From: Brachionus manjavacas
Lineage: Eukaryota > Rotifera > Eurotatoria > Ploima > Brachionidae
Direction of reading: 5' to 3'
NCBI GenBank assembly: GCA_019054805.1
Contig: JAHQIY010000004.1
Span: 3,968,001-4,032,000, forward strand
Length of the DNA stretch: 64,000 nucleotides
Below, piece by piece: positions 10,747 through 28,590 of the stretch. Below the pieces are notes generated by a model, which ran no database searches, had not been told where the DNA came from, and worked only from the letters and a program-made list of their open reading frames with translations. How positions within the stretch are numbered: the stretch's first letter is position 1; each line of letters begins with the position of its first letter. The translations under genes and the position numbers were made by a program.

Positions 10747-13700
10747 ATGAGCCCAATTCGCTTAAACCAAAAGTCAATATTCAGACTTTTGATCTTCTTT
10801 ATTGTTTGCTTCACTCTTAAATTCATTGCCGAATATCTATACCAAAAAAATCAGCCTTCTCTCGACTATGACTATTCGAAACGCGAATTTATTCTTAACT
10901 TACCGAAAGGATATTTTGAAACTTTGCCAGAAAGTAGACACTTTAGCAACGATTTATATGTTGTAGATAATGAGCCGATTTATTTAAAATATTGGAACAA
11001 ATTTCAAATCAAAAGTATAAAATTTAAATATTCGAAAATTTTTTTGCAAGATTGGGTGCCTTTCTTACAAGAGGCAATTAACCTCGGTATTAACACAGTC
11101 GAAATCGAGATAGTATGGAATATGCATGAAAAGATCAATGGATCTCTCGATTTCAAGTCTTACAATTTAGATCTTGAAGAACTAATCAAACTAGTTAAAG
11201 CATTTAGGTTATTTTTGATAGTGCGCATTGATCCGTTTTTGCCATGTTCAGACTATGATATGGGAGGTTTGCCAAATTGGTTGTTGGCCGACTCCTTTTC
11301 AGAGAAGGGTGCCTCATTTCTAAGCCTACAAAACGAGAGATTTATTCAAACGTACCACAAGTTTTTGGACACAGTTCTGAATATTTTGAAAAAGTATCAA
11401 TTTACTTACAAAGGACCAATACTTGGTTTTTTAATTCAATACTATGAAAAAACTGGACCAAATTCTTACAAACAATTCTATGATAGCAATTATAAAAAGT
11501 TTATTTTTGATCGGTTCCAGACTCATGGCATTGTCGAAACTATTCTTAAATCGGTCAGTTTATGTGACTATAATCGGTTGTCTGATAATAATAATTTTAA
11601 GAAATTTTGTGATCCCAGTTTATTTTTATATTTTCCAGTGGACTTCAAGTTAAAAATGACGAATGATTCATACCATGATTGTACAGGTATCGTATTAATT
11701 TTCCAATTAATTTTTTTAGATACATATAACTTGAATCTGTGCTAAATGGATTAAAATAAAATTAAAATTATTAAATTCTCTGCCTCACTTTGTTGAACGT
11801 ACAGAACGAATAGAGATCTACATTGAAAAATAATTTTAGGATTCAAAATTTTTTTTATAACCAAAAAAGAAATTTTTTTTTTCCCTATAAACTTTCAAAT
11901 TTCTGAATTACTCATAATTATTCCCTGTTTATTTTATGCCAAAAAAAAGCTATAATACTGAATTTAGAACAAAGTTTTTTATAAATTGTCTAATTAGAAC
12001 TAAAAATATAAATTTTATCAAAATATATAAACATATATATTTTAACAACTAAAAAATATTTAATTAATTTTTTATTGCTTTTGGACCCGTTTGATCTTCT
12101 GGGTTTTTTAATTTTTTCATTTGATCACATTTGTAGTTTTTAACAATCTACCACAATTATAGGATTAAAGGTGCGTTCCTGGTTGATACAAACAACATGA
12201 AATCCTACCATCCTTAAACAGCCAAGCAATTCTGAGTGAGAGAATGATTTTGAAAATTTTATGTGATTAACATGTTAAGCTTTTATGGGCTGCATAAATT
12301 ATTTTTTAGGTAAATTCTTCATTTAGTTCAACAATTGCTGCTGAATTTGGGAAAATCGAAGTTTATGGTCAAATTTAAATTTCAGATCAAAATTTTTAGT
12401 TTTTGATTTAAAAAAAGTTATTTTAATCAATCTTTTAAATACTAATTTTTTAACTTTATTAAACATGGTTTGTTTAATCTTTTATTAGGAAGAAAATTAT
12501 ATGAACTTCTATATGAAGTTAAATAAAATCTAAATCAATATTTTGATGTTTTGCAATTCTAAATTTAACTTTGTTTCGCTGTAATACATTTTAATTAATA
12601 TTAAAAAATCATTTTAAGCCATAATTTGGATGCTTTAATGTGGATCTTAAATTTGTCTTTAAAATGTTCAAGTAAATACTTAAAAAAATCAATTAAAGAT
12701 CATTTGGAAAAAAAAAGATTTTATTTATTTAATTGAAATGATAAACATTTTTTGTTTAATTAAAAAGTATTTTAAAAAAGTTTTTTTACCTTTTTTATTA
12801 AGATTTTATTCTATTTAAGTTTTGATCATATGATCATGATCATGAACTTCAAGTTGCCTTGAATTTGATGCCAAATTTTTAATTTGCTTTTTTCTAATTA
12901 AGTTCCTTGATTTAGCCCAAAGATATGCATGCCTCGATTGGAAAATGACACTTGTGTTATTTTGACTATTTAGATTATTAAGATCAGTGATTTAATCATT
13001 TAATGAAGATGATACTAAAAATAAACCAAGAATTTCAAAATATTTCATATTCTTATCTGATAAAGGTAGAACAATTACTATTGATTCCTGGAAAGTTCAG
13101 CTCGTTTAAAAAATTAATTTTGTTTTTATTTTTTTTTAAATAAAGTTCCTAAATAAAATCTTTTTAAATGTTATTCAATATTTTAGTTTTTATTATTACT
13201 TATAATAGTTATTTAAAAATATTAAATGCGTTTCTTTTTTTTCCAGGAGACCATAATTTAACTTTTAATTATCTATTAAATTTATAAACTTTTAACTTTT
13301 AGCAACTTATTGATTTGTTGTATTATATTAAACTGGGAAATTATCTAGTTTCTGATCTAAATTTTTAAAACGGCTTTGGTAAGATTCTTTTGATCGTGCA
13401 AATTTTTTTTAGATTAAATTTTTTCATTTTTATTAAAATTAAGATATGTAATAGGCTTTTTTTAAAGAATTTTTTTTTAAAATTAATATGCTCCTTAATT
13501 TTAATTTCAATCAAAAGTGCATCAAAATAACTATAATTTTTTAGTAAGCAAAGATATAAAAATGAATTTGTTTCCTTTGCAAAATTTAAACATACATGAA
13601 CAGTTCGAATAATTTTAATATTATTTTAAAATAAAATAATAATTTCGAAATTTTCCCTAATGAAATACTTTCGAATATTTCGATTATTGGATTATTAAAA

Positions 13701-15868
13701 TATTTAAAAACTATTTTATTCTAAAACTATTAGAACTATTAATTTTTGAAAAATAATTTAAAATAATTGACATTGACCGTCCAAAACAATTTTCTTATTT
13801 GAGGAATTTAACCGTAATCCAGTCGATTATTCGTTAATAATTAATAATCGAAATATTCGAACAGGTTTAAGAGTAAGAGGCAAAAATGAAGATAATAGAA
13901 TAATTTTCTAAAAGAAAATATTGTCCATTAGTCAAATTAAATGGGTCGGGATAGAATTAAACGAAATTGAATTTTTTTATTTATAGATTTTGTCATATTG
14001 TTATAATGTTTAAAAAATTAAATTTTTTGTTAGATATTCGCTTTTTTTAAATAAGAGCGGAACTTTTGTCAGAATAATTGATTAAAATTTATGAACTGAA
14101 TTTCCATTAATTAAATAATTTTCAATTTTTAGAATTTTAATTTAGTTTAATGTGTTGGTTTCACCTTAAATCAAATATAACCTGTTCTCTTAAACTTTTT
14201 TACTTTTTTCTAATTATTTAATTAATAATGATAAAAAATTGTGATGAAATACCTTTAAATTTACAGTGGTGATTTGATAAGAGTATTTCACGAAAAATTA
14301 CGTAAAATATCGTTAATTAACAAAATTTTACCACATTTTACGTAAATAAACGTAAAATCCGAAAAGTGAGAAAGAGGTATTTTACGAAAAATTGCGTAAA
14401 TTTTCAGGATTTTGAGATTATTCTGGTTAAATTTGGTAAAATTCAAAACGGCCAATTTAAAATTCAAAATTTTTGAAAAGATGTCTTTTTTTTCGAAAAA
14501 TCGAAAATTTAAAATAGTTTTTTTTTATAACAATTTATGTAAAAAAAATATTTTAAATTTTCGAAAAATTTAATTTAAAATGGATTAAATATAGTAGCTA
14601 ATCAATTCTTAACTACCAAATAGTTTATTCAGAAAAATTTCCCCCTTTATTAACTTTTAAAATAAAATTTAATTTTTAAAGATTTGAACTCTCAACTAAA
14701 CGATTTGGACTATTTTGTGACTAATGAAAAAATAAAATTTCGGTCGAATTTAAACGAGCTCTTGACTACAAAAAAATCCTTCGGAATTAGGAAGTTTTTT
14801 TGCCACACAAATTTTGGCTTCGAAGCTGATTCAACTGACCGTTACTTGTTAGAAAGCCAAAATTGCTTATTGGATCAGACTGGAGCCCGAACTGAAAAGT
14901 TCGATGAAGCCTTTCAAATTTTGAATAACAAACAAGAACACACAGCTAGAAAAAATTACTCCAATTTTGTAAATTTAAAAGATTATAAATTTTTATCGGA
15001 TAATGGTAAAATTTACAACATATCAATTAGTCATGTTTTGCCTTTCAGAAATTTTGTTGACAAACTTCAAGCACCAACTAATTTAGTGTCAAAAAAAGAG
15101 GAACTTTTTATAGAATATTTGGGAATAACTTATAACTTGCGATCAACAGGTTACGGGTACATGTTTTATAGACTAAAAGCTAATTTAAAACCAGGCTCTA
15201 AGATAATTGTAAAACCAAATTTAATAAAAGACTATACCACTATTGAATGCGACTATGAAAATAATATTATAACACTAGAACCTGAAAAATTTAATCAAAC
15301 ATTATCTTTTAAATTAAATCGAGAATGCAAAGAAATTCAAATTTTGGTCGAAATTTTAAAAAGATCAAGTACTGTGGGCACTAAATGGAACGAATTTAAG
15401 AACAATCGTAAAGGTTTATTGGCAAAAGATGCGATATTATTAAAAAGACCAGATAAGGATGTCTACGAAATGGGAAAAACAGAATGGAAAGTTAGTTTAT
15501 TGGATTTTCTTCCAAAATTTTACAATCGCATTACTTTCGGTTCAAGTTACATTACCTATGAAGAATTCTCAAAAAGTAAACTTAAAAATTTAGATAACCC
15601 AATAGTCTTATATGCAAAGTTATACATTCAAAAATCTTTAAAAAACGAATTTGTGTATTTAATTGTTAAAAATTTAAATAGAGGAGTAGTTTTTATCAAT
15701 GGTTTTAACTTGGCTAGATATTCTAACAAAAATAAAGTGAATGCTTTATTTGTGCCTAAAAAAATACTAAATAATGGATCAAATGAAATTTTAATTTTTG
15801 ATTTACATGGCATTAAAATTGATCATAATCCGGAGATATTTATTACCAAAGAACTTGTATTTATTTAA
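10747..15868 (+). CDS. GH35 beta-galactosidase-1-like protein, membrane-anchored, probably inactive
   Basis: Exon 1 (10747-11686) and exon 2 (14682-15868) join across a 2995-bp intron (ACAG|GTATCG ... TTAAAG|AT) into 708 aa. A hydrophobic segment at residues 11-31 suggests a signal anchor. GH35 landmarks are clear: INLGINTVEIEIVWNMHEK (family GINTVETYVPWNLHEP), RIDPFLPCSDYDMGGLPNWL (family RPGPYICSEWDMGGLPAWL), CHTNFGF near residue 354 (family HGGTNFGF) and NRGVVFINGFNLARY near 650. However, the acid/base motif QVENEYG aligns with IQYYEKTG (residues 230-237), putting Tyr233 at the catalytic Glu. The nucleophile motif EFW.GWFD is not found where expected (around residue 305). Active GH35 enzymes remove terminal galactose. 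This one is more likely a pseudoenzyme or binding protein. AATAAA occurs near 15917 and 15929. Confidence 0.85.
13601..13865. repeat. Candidate short inverted-repeat element in the GH35 intron
   Basis: The left end CAGTTCGAATAATTTTAAT and the right end ...TCGAAATATTCGAACAGG are imperfect inverted repeats sharing GTTCGAATA about 265 bp apart, with AT-rich sequence between. This could be a MITE, but the region is AT-rich enough for a chance match, and no target-site duplication was identified. Confidence 0.35.
14283..14403. repeat. Cluster of ACGTAAA motifs with a 25-bp direct repeat
   Basis: GTATTTCACGAAAAATTACG at 14283 recurs as GTATTTTACGAAAAATTGCG at 14378. Between them is ATTTTACGTAAAT, a near-perfect palindrome. 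Several further TTACG/CGTAA units are present, an unusual density of CpG-containing motifs within a long AT-rich intron near its 3' end. Confidence 0.55.
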
Positions 15869-16420
15869 TTTTAATTTTTGTTAGTATTTTTTTATTATAA
15901 ATTTAATTTTTTTTTAAATAAAATGTTATCAATAAAATCTCTTGACCTTATCTAATTTAGATTAAAAAAGACTTCCTTCACTAAAAAAAGGTTAAATTTT
16001 AAAATTAGATGCTTACAGCTTTAATTTGGCTTTAATTAGAACTAAATGCAAAATAATGGATTCGATTTAAATCTTGAAGATGAATAAATCTACCTTAGAT
16101 TACCAATCGGTGATTTCAAGTTTTGTGTAAGTTTCAGGTATAAAATATTTAAAAAAGTACTAAAAGCTATGTGGTAGTGATGGTAGTGATTTTTGAGCCT
16201 ATGTACTTTAACTAACTTTAGTTTTAAATGAGACAGAAATAAGCTCTTCAGTAAAATAATTAAAAGATGTTGTTTGGTTTCAAGTATTCAAGTGAAATTT
16301 TTTTGTTATAAATATTTTTTACACAATTCTAAGTGATTACTTGAGAAGTTTTTTTTATCTTTTAATATTATTTATTATATAATTTTTTAATTGAGCTTTT
16401 TTTTACTAGATCACCTGTGA
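15869..16420. other. GH35 3' flank, no gene seen
   Basis: AT-rich DNA following the GH35 stop codon. The tandem AATAAA signals near 15917 and 15929 are the likely polyadenylation region. No other feature was identified. Confidence 0.4.
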
Positions 16421-16698
16421 GGCATTGTGAATTTTGGAAAAAAGAACAATAAAATAATTTCACAATGAAATAGCTTTTTTACTATGAGACTAAAAATTAT
16501 TCTGCAAATGCAACAGCTTATACCAAATTTAAATGCAATTAAATTTTTATGGATTTTTAATTCATAGATTAAGTTCTTTGTAGAGTTTCTGCAGAGTACA
16601 TTTTGCAGAAGAGTTTTTAAATATTAAAAGAAAAATAATATAGTAAAAAGTTATTTCAATTTGAATTTTTTTGTTTTTGTTCCAAAATTCACAATGTG
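16421..16698. mobile_element. Palindromic MITE, copy 1 (GGCATTGTGAATTTTGG family)
   Basis: The left terminus is GGCATTGTGAATTTTGGAA and the right terminus is its inverted counterpart TTCCAAAATTCACAATGTG. The inverted arms continue for about 65 bp with AATGAAATAGCTTTTTTACT against AGTAAAAAGTTATTTCAAT. The interior carries TGTAGAGTTTCTGCAGA, also found in the copy at 33.7 kb. There is no ORF, so it is non-autonomous. A target-site duplication is not clear. It lies between the convergent GH35 and S6K genes. Confidence 0.7.
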
Positions 16699-18548
16699 AT
16701 GTGTATTTTAACTAATTTGGAGTTGAAACTTAAGTTTTTTCGTCCTATAATATCATTCAAAATAGAACCAAAATCGTAGAACCTGGCTTTTTTATCAAAA
16801 CCTAAAATTAATCGATCTTTGGAAAATACTTTAAAATTTAATGAGAATTTCACACAATTGTGAACAAAATCAAGAGGAAAATTTTTAATTTATTACAATT
16901 TTTTTTCTAGCGATAAATTAAAAAATTCTAAATTCTACCAGGTGATGCATCATTTGTTTTACCATTTCTATATAAGTTTTGAAATTTTTTTAAGATAAAT
17001 TTAATTTCAGTAACCACTCCCAATGTGTTTTAAAAACAATTTTTACCAATATTAAGGTGAAGTTAAACTTCGTTTTAACAAACTTCAGTAACTTCCATGA
17101 TTCTCTTCTCATTTAAATTTTACAATGAAACATTTTGAGATATTCAATTTAAAAAAAAAGGCTGAGCAAATATTTTTATTTTTTTTATGAAATCAGTGCT
17201 AATTAAAGTGAACTTTAATTAAACAACATTTTTTGTTATGTTGTTGTCTCGTTCAAACGATTTGGCAAAAAATGGCATAATTTAATTTTATCAATATATT
17301 AGAACTCGAATTTTTGCAATTAATTGTATCTTGTACTAAAGAATGTCACAAAACTCTCCAAATCTCACAACACTATTTTTACAAAAAAGTTTCCAAATTA
17401 AAATTTAGGTTTAAAAGCTGTAATACTCTAAAAATCTCAATTTAATATCGTGAATGATTTTAAAAATCACTTTAAATCTTATGAAAATAACTTATCACCC
17501 TTTTAATTTTATAAAAATTACCTTTTCATTCAAATATTTTCAGAAAATTAAAATTTATATTAATTTTATTTACTTATATTTATTTAGCTTTTTTGAATTT
17601 AAATTCAATTGAAAATTTTCAAACATGAGGGCTGAAAAGAGGGATCTTTGCCACTCGAAACTGCCTCTTAGTCTTACTCCAAAATCTTTTTAAAATAAAT
17701 ATTAAAATCGTACAAAAAATTCTTTAAGGTAACAAAAGATGGATTTTAGGCATTTTCTAAAAATTGCTAAAAAATTCAAGGTTTTAAAATCTTTTCAACT
17801 TTTAAATATTCTCTTACTTTTATACATGAAAATTTCTAGAAATGCCACAAATCGACTTGAAACTTAAAAGCTAAAAGTGATTTTTATTAAAATTAAATTA
17901 ATTTTCCTCGTAGTTAAATAGCAAATTTGTATTCAATTTGTAAATTATTTACATTTGAATTTTTAAAAGTATCATAATTTCTTCATTTTTTTTTACTTTG
18001 CTTGATGCTTAACATAATTTTTGAGAAATAAAAAAAAAATAAAGCATTCAAAGTTAAGCAAATATTTTCGATGAAGTCAGTAAAATTTTTAATTGTGAAA
18101 CTTTTAGTAAATGGTTTTTAGCTCATGAGTGTTGAATTTATTGACTTTCAATTAAAAAACATTATTATTTTTAGTACTTTTTATATCCGAATTCTAATTT
18201 CTTTTTGTTTTAAATTAAAACTTGTGAAATTAAGAAAAAAGTATTCAATTTTTTTCAATTTATTATTTTTAGCTTAAAAATTTATTATAAAATAGAATAT
18301 ATTTATTAACAATTTTCATTATTTTCGTTTTTCGGCTATTTCTTCAATTGAAACCATCTTTATTTTCATGAATTGACACCCAGCTTAAAATATTATAAAA
18401 AAAATAACCAAAAAAAAGATGAAAAAAAGCTTATTTTCAATAATGGAAAATCTTGAAGGCAAGAATTTGAAATTAAATCAATTATCAAAAAAAGTTGAGA
18501 CAAAAAACAGACAAGAAAAACAATAACAATAAAATAACTGCATTTGGC
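16699..18548. other. Intergenic between convergent GH35 and S6K genes
   Basis: AT-rich sequence with no convincing coding frame. TTTATT near 18300, on the minus-strand side, could act as a distal poly(A) signal (AATAAA) for S6K. Nothing else is recognised. Confidence 0.4.
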
Positions 18549-24746
<6,198 letters not shown>

Positions 24747-25142
24747 ATGGCCGGAGGAAAAGCAGGCAAAAGCGGAAAAACCAAAAATAAAGCTATTTCT
24801 AGATCGGCACGCGCTGGTCTTCAATTTCCAGTTGGTCGTATGCATCGACTGTTGAAAGCACGAACAACTAGTCATGGACGAGTCGGAGCAACAGCGGCAG
24901 TTTATACAGCAGCTATTTTGGAATATTTAACAGCAGAAGTTCTTGAATTAGCTGGGAACGCGAGCAAAGATTTGAAAGTAAAAAGAATAAATCCAAGACA
25001 TTTGCAGTTGGCGATTCGTGGCGATGAAGAATTAGATCTGTTAATAAAAGCAACCATCGCTGGTGGTGGTGTAATTCCACACATTCATAAAGCTCTTGTA
25101 GCTGGAACACCACAGCCAGGTCAGAAACCTCAAAAAATTTAA
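24747..25142 (+). CDS. H2A.Z: Histone H2A.Z variant, intronless
   Basis: This 131-aa single-exon protein is very close to metazoan H2A.Z. The N-terminus is [16 protein letters not shown], followed by [20 protein letters not shown] and [12 protein letters not shown]. Variant-specific features that separate H2A.Z from canonical H2A are present: [38 protein letters not shown] and [10 protein letters not shown], including the extended acidic patch. H2A.Z replaces H2A in promoter-proximal nucleosomes. The C-terminal tail after HIHK ([16 protein letters not shown]) is about four residues longer than the human one and lacks the usual SLIGKKGQQKTV. The start has an AAAATGG context. AATAAA signals are at about 25205 and 25247. 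Lack of introns fits either a histone-type gene or a retrocopy. Confidence 0.97.
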   Translation: MAGGKAGKSGKTKNKAISRSARAGLQFPVGRMHRLLKARTTSHGRVGATAAVYTAAILEYLTAEVLELAGNASKDLKVKRINPRHLQLAIRGDEELDLLIKATIAGGGVIPHIHKALVAGTPQPGQKPQKI

Positions 25143-25602
25143 ATTGTAAATTTTTTTAATTTCAAATTTGTACAAAAAGTGTTTTAAATTTTCTTTTGGT
25201 TACCAATAAAAAATTTGTTGTTGAAACTGTAGCTTATAATAATTTTCAATAAAGTGTCATAGAATTTTTAATTTTCTTAATCTTGAACTTATTTAATCGC
25301 AGATTAAAACAAAACTGATGCAATATAAGATGTCTATTACAACTTTTTTAAAAACAAAATTAACAATACTTCAGAAACTTTCCCAACATAAAATTATAAA
25401 TTAAATTATCTTCTTTTTATGCAAATAATATTATTAACAATTAATTTACTTTATTATTACCGAATATCTAATATTTTAAGAGTGATGAATTTGCTTTTTG
25501 AGACATTTAATATTGGGCCTATCTCATTTTCATCCCAAGAATAGTTCTTTTGTGCGATATAAGCTTTTAGTATTTTCAAGCAAACATTTAAATAATTTTA
25601 GT
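25143..25602. other. H2A.Z 3' flank, no gene seen
   Basis: AT-rich sequence with two AATAAA signals close to the H2A.Z stop codon. It runs up to the (AGT)n tail of the adjacent minus-strand LINE. ATTTTAGT at 25595-25602 is a candidate copy of that LINE's target-site duplication. Confidence 0.4.
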
Positions 25603-26451
25603 AGTAGTAGTAGTAGTATTTAATGCTAACTTCGTTCCTCAAGCAGTGACGACAGTAGACGTCCTGCTATAATAGCCTACGACCAGTTTATCAGCAATAT
25701 AATAAAAAAAAATTTAAGTTAAGTAATAATAATAATACGGTACGGTTAACCGGCTGTACGGTTAACGAAAAAGTTATGACGAACACCACAACTTCTTACC
25801 AGCTGCCTCTCTATAGCAAGATGATTATTTCTGGTACGACCAGCTGGACTGTCCAGTCCATTTGATGCCAACTTTTGGATGCCATTTATGAAATGTACTC
25901 GGTCGTGTCCAAGCTGAATCTTATGGAGCTGGATGAGATCGCCGCGTTCACGTAGGTCTTCAAGTGTCGTCCATCCGAGGGCTTCTCTTCTCTCCACGTA
26001 CGGCTTCGATTTGAGCTCTGGAACAAGCTTGGAGAACCTCCTCTGGACCTTTTTGAGTACGTCAATGTCACCACGTCGGTACGGGTTCCATGCTGCTACC
26101 GCAAACTCAAGGTGAGGTCGAACGAACGATTTATAGAGCAAATTGATCAAGTCCTGTGAGAAGTGGTTAAGAGTGTTCTTGATGCGACATGCCATCATCG
26201 TTGCTTTTGCCGCCGCACGTTTAGCTTGCTCACCCGATTTGAGATCACTGGTGATAATGATTCCAAGATCGCGTTCTTGCTTGGTCTTTACGAATACATG
26301 GTCTCCTAGATGGTAGTCATTGCACTTGTTGTTGGTACCAAGATGTATAACAACGCACTTTTTTTCATTGAAACTTGTTTGCCAAATATTTGACCATTTG
26401 AGCCCTTTAAAACTATTCATCGTCTTTTTTTGTCTTGGAGCACAGACTCTC
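25603..26451 (-). mobile_element. 5'-truncated CR1/Jockey-like LINE, ACT-tailed
   Basis: A long minus-strand frame (26462-25746) encodes the post-RT region. It contains WSNIWQTSFNEKKCVVIHLG, QERDLGIIITSDLKSGEQAK, LYKSFVRPHLEFAVAAWNPY, DIDVLKKVQRRFSKL and GWTTLEDLRERGDLIQLHK. The end, VRHNFFVNRTAG, stops early relative to relatives that continue with WN.LP. A 3' UTR of about 120 bp follows and ends in an (ACT)n tail at 25603-25617. ATTTTAGT occurs at both boundaries (25595-25602 and 26452-26459), a possible 8-bp target-site duplication. Most of the RT and everything upstream is missing, so it cannot move on its own. Confidence 0.8.
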
Positions 26452-27294
26452 ATTTTAGTCAATTCTCTTATTGTTTTAATTATTTGCTTTGCTTAAATTA
26501 GTTAATTAATAAACTTTGAGTCTGTCAATCTAATTATGCTCTACGCTGACAAGCTTAGTTTAAAATTGTAAAATCAAGTGATATGTATGCTGCGTACAAG
26601 AAGAGAATTGTAAATTCAATATCCACAAAAGATCATACACTGAATGTTAAAATGCATTTTAACTAAGATGTCTAATTTTTTTTAATTCAGACAAAAAACA
26701 TTTTAAAATTATCTATTTTTTTTCAAAGTAAATTTATTGGCTAATAATATAGATTCTTAAAAAAAATTTAATTAAAAAATACTGAGAACACTTGCATGAA
26801 TTAAAAAAGCTACCTTTCTTTTTAAATCGAGGTATTGACATGAATCCTGAATTTTCTATCGCTCCATTATACAAACATATTAAATAATTAATTAAATAAT
26901 TAAAAAAAAACTTTATTTTAATTTTATTTGAAGCGTGGACCAAAGGCCAAAGGCTTAAAACACACTTTTTAAAATTTTAGATATCATTAATTATTTCAAT
27001 TTATCTTATTTTGATTTTCGTATATAATTTATTTTAAATTTTATATTTTTTTGATTTTTATTTTTTAATCTGGATGAATTTAGCTTGTGACAGATTTTAC
27101 GCTTCAATTATTTTTTATCCTAAAACTATCTTAATCTCTTTTTGATTTAATATTTACTATTTTTTTACCAATACATAAATCAAATTTGTTATTACAAGAC
27201 AAAGAGGTTCAATCAAAGTGATTGCATAAAAAAACCGGGACCTTCCCTTGAGTCCATACGGAGCTGTAACCCCCATAAGTTAGCGTACCATGTA
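26452..27294. other. AT-rich intergenic, no gene seen
   Basis: No supported coding frame. A 69-codon minus-strand frame at 26734-26943 is low-complexity and unrecognised. A more GC-rich stretch (27233-27290, including CCGGGACCTTCCCTTGAG) lies immediately outside the inverted-repeat element. Confidence 0.4.
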
Positions 27295-28006
27295 TCAAGG
27301 TCTCCAAGAGTAATATTTTGGACCAAATTTTTGTAATATGTCTGTAGAACCATTTAACATGAACCACCTATCTCATCTAATCTTAGACTTCTCCCAAATC
27401 TTCTCCATATTTTAAAATTAATTTCGCCTTCTTTAAATTTTTCGAGGGATTCAAAAATAAGATTTTTAATATGCTAAAGTTTTGATTTTATCATATTTAT
27501 GATAAAATAACTCGATAGATAGAAAACGATCAACTAGTTTATACATAATTGTTCATGTAACACCAAAGACTTTAAATCAACTTCAGTTCACAGTAAAACT
27601 TTGGACAAAATAAAATATTAATAGAATTAAATTTTTCAGCTAATATTTCCAATTTAGTTTTTTTAATCCAATTTGGATGCGGATCAATTTTAAGTCTGGG
27701 GCAAGTTTAAGTAAGTTAAAAAGCTAAAAATTGCAGAGGAGTTGAAATTTTTTTCCCAGAAAGTGGCTCTCTAACTTTGTTAATTATGATGTGAGGAATT
27801 CAACGCAAAATAAATTTTTAGTCTATCTCGTATACTTGGAAAGCCTTTTAAAGTAAAAAAACACTAAATCTATAAAAAATGAATATTCAGAGGTTCAAAA
27901 TATTTTTAAAAACTCCAAAAAAGCATTTTTATAGCCTAAGTTGACTCGCTCAACACGAATCTGCAAAAAAAAAATTGGTCCAAAATATTACTCTTGGAGA
28001 CCTTGA
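27295..28006. mobile_element. Non-autonomous TIR element with TA flanks
   Basis: The left end TCAAGGTCTCCAAGAGTAAT (continuing ATTTTGGACCAA) is repeated in inverted orientation at the right end (...TTGGTCCAAAATATTACTCTTGGAGACCTTGA) with an almost perfect match over about 36 bp. Both ends are bounded by TA (27293-27294 and 28007-28008), the target duplication expected of Tc1/mariner-type transposition. The 712-bp element has no transposase ORF. Similarity stops sharply outside the ends, so this is a discrete element rather than a larger palindrome. Confidence 0.75.
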
Positions 28007-28590
28007 TATTGGTTTTGTCTAAAAACGCGTGTTCAAATTATGATCTCGGCAACCTTATTCTTTTAAAAAAATCTGCGACTTTGAATTAAACTTGTGTATT
28101 AACCAAGTCTTTTTTTTCAGGTCTAAAATCAATTCACTATGACAAATAAAAAAAGACAGTATAAATAACATGTTATTCCAAGTTAGAATTTATCATTTTG
28201 TTTTTTTAAAATTATTTTATATTTATCTTAAGTTATAATTGTGATCAGTAAAGCTTTTCGAGCTTTTTAGTTCATTTTGGTTCTAAAAAGATGCTATTTT
28301 GAGAGCGGTTCAGATGGTCTAAAAGAAAGCTAGAATTAAATATTTTTAATCTTTAAAGGAATTAAGTTTTTGCGAATATTGTTTCAGAGGACAAAATTAA
28401 AAGTGTTATTTTTTATTTGTAATAATTTATTTTTAAGATAACATAATTGATTTATAAAATTATACAAAAAGAAACAATTTTGGAGATCGAGCAAAAATCT
28501 ATCAACTATCATGTTAAAACTTTTATTAAAAAAAAAAAACTAATAAAAATAGAGAAAAAATTATTTAATATCATTTTTATTTACATCTAA
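28007..28590. other. 3' flank of the PAR-3 gene
   Basis: AT-rich sequence with no gene. On the minus strand an AATAAA lies about 13-18 bp past the PAR-3 stop (TTTATT at 28573-28578), with further copies near 28410-28433. Confidence 0.4.

Noticed and set aside
12832..12846. TGATCATATGATCA palindrome in the GH35 intron
   Set aside because: Short GATC/CATATG palindromes are expected by chance in a long AT-rich intron, and no second copy or context was found.
24902..25113. Minus-strand open frames within the H2A.Z gene
   Set aside because: They are antisense shadows of a near-invariant histone coding sequence.
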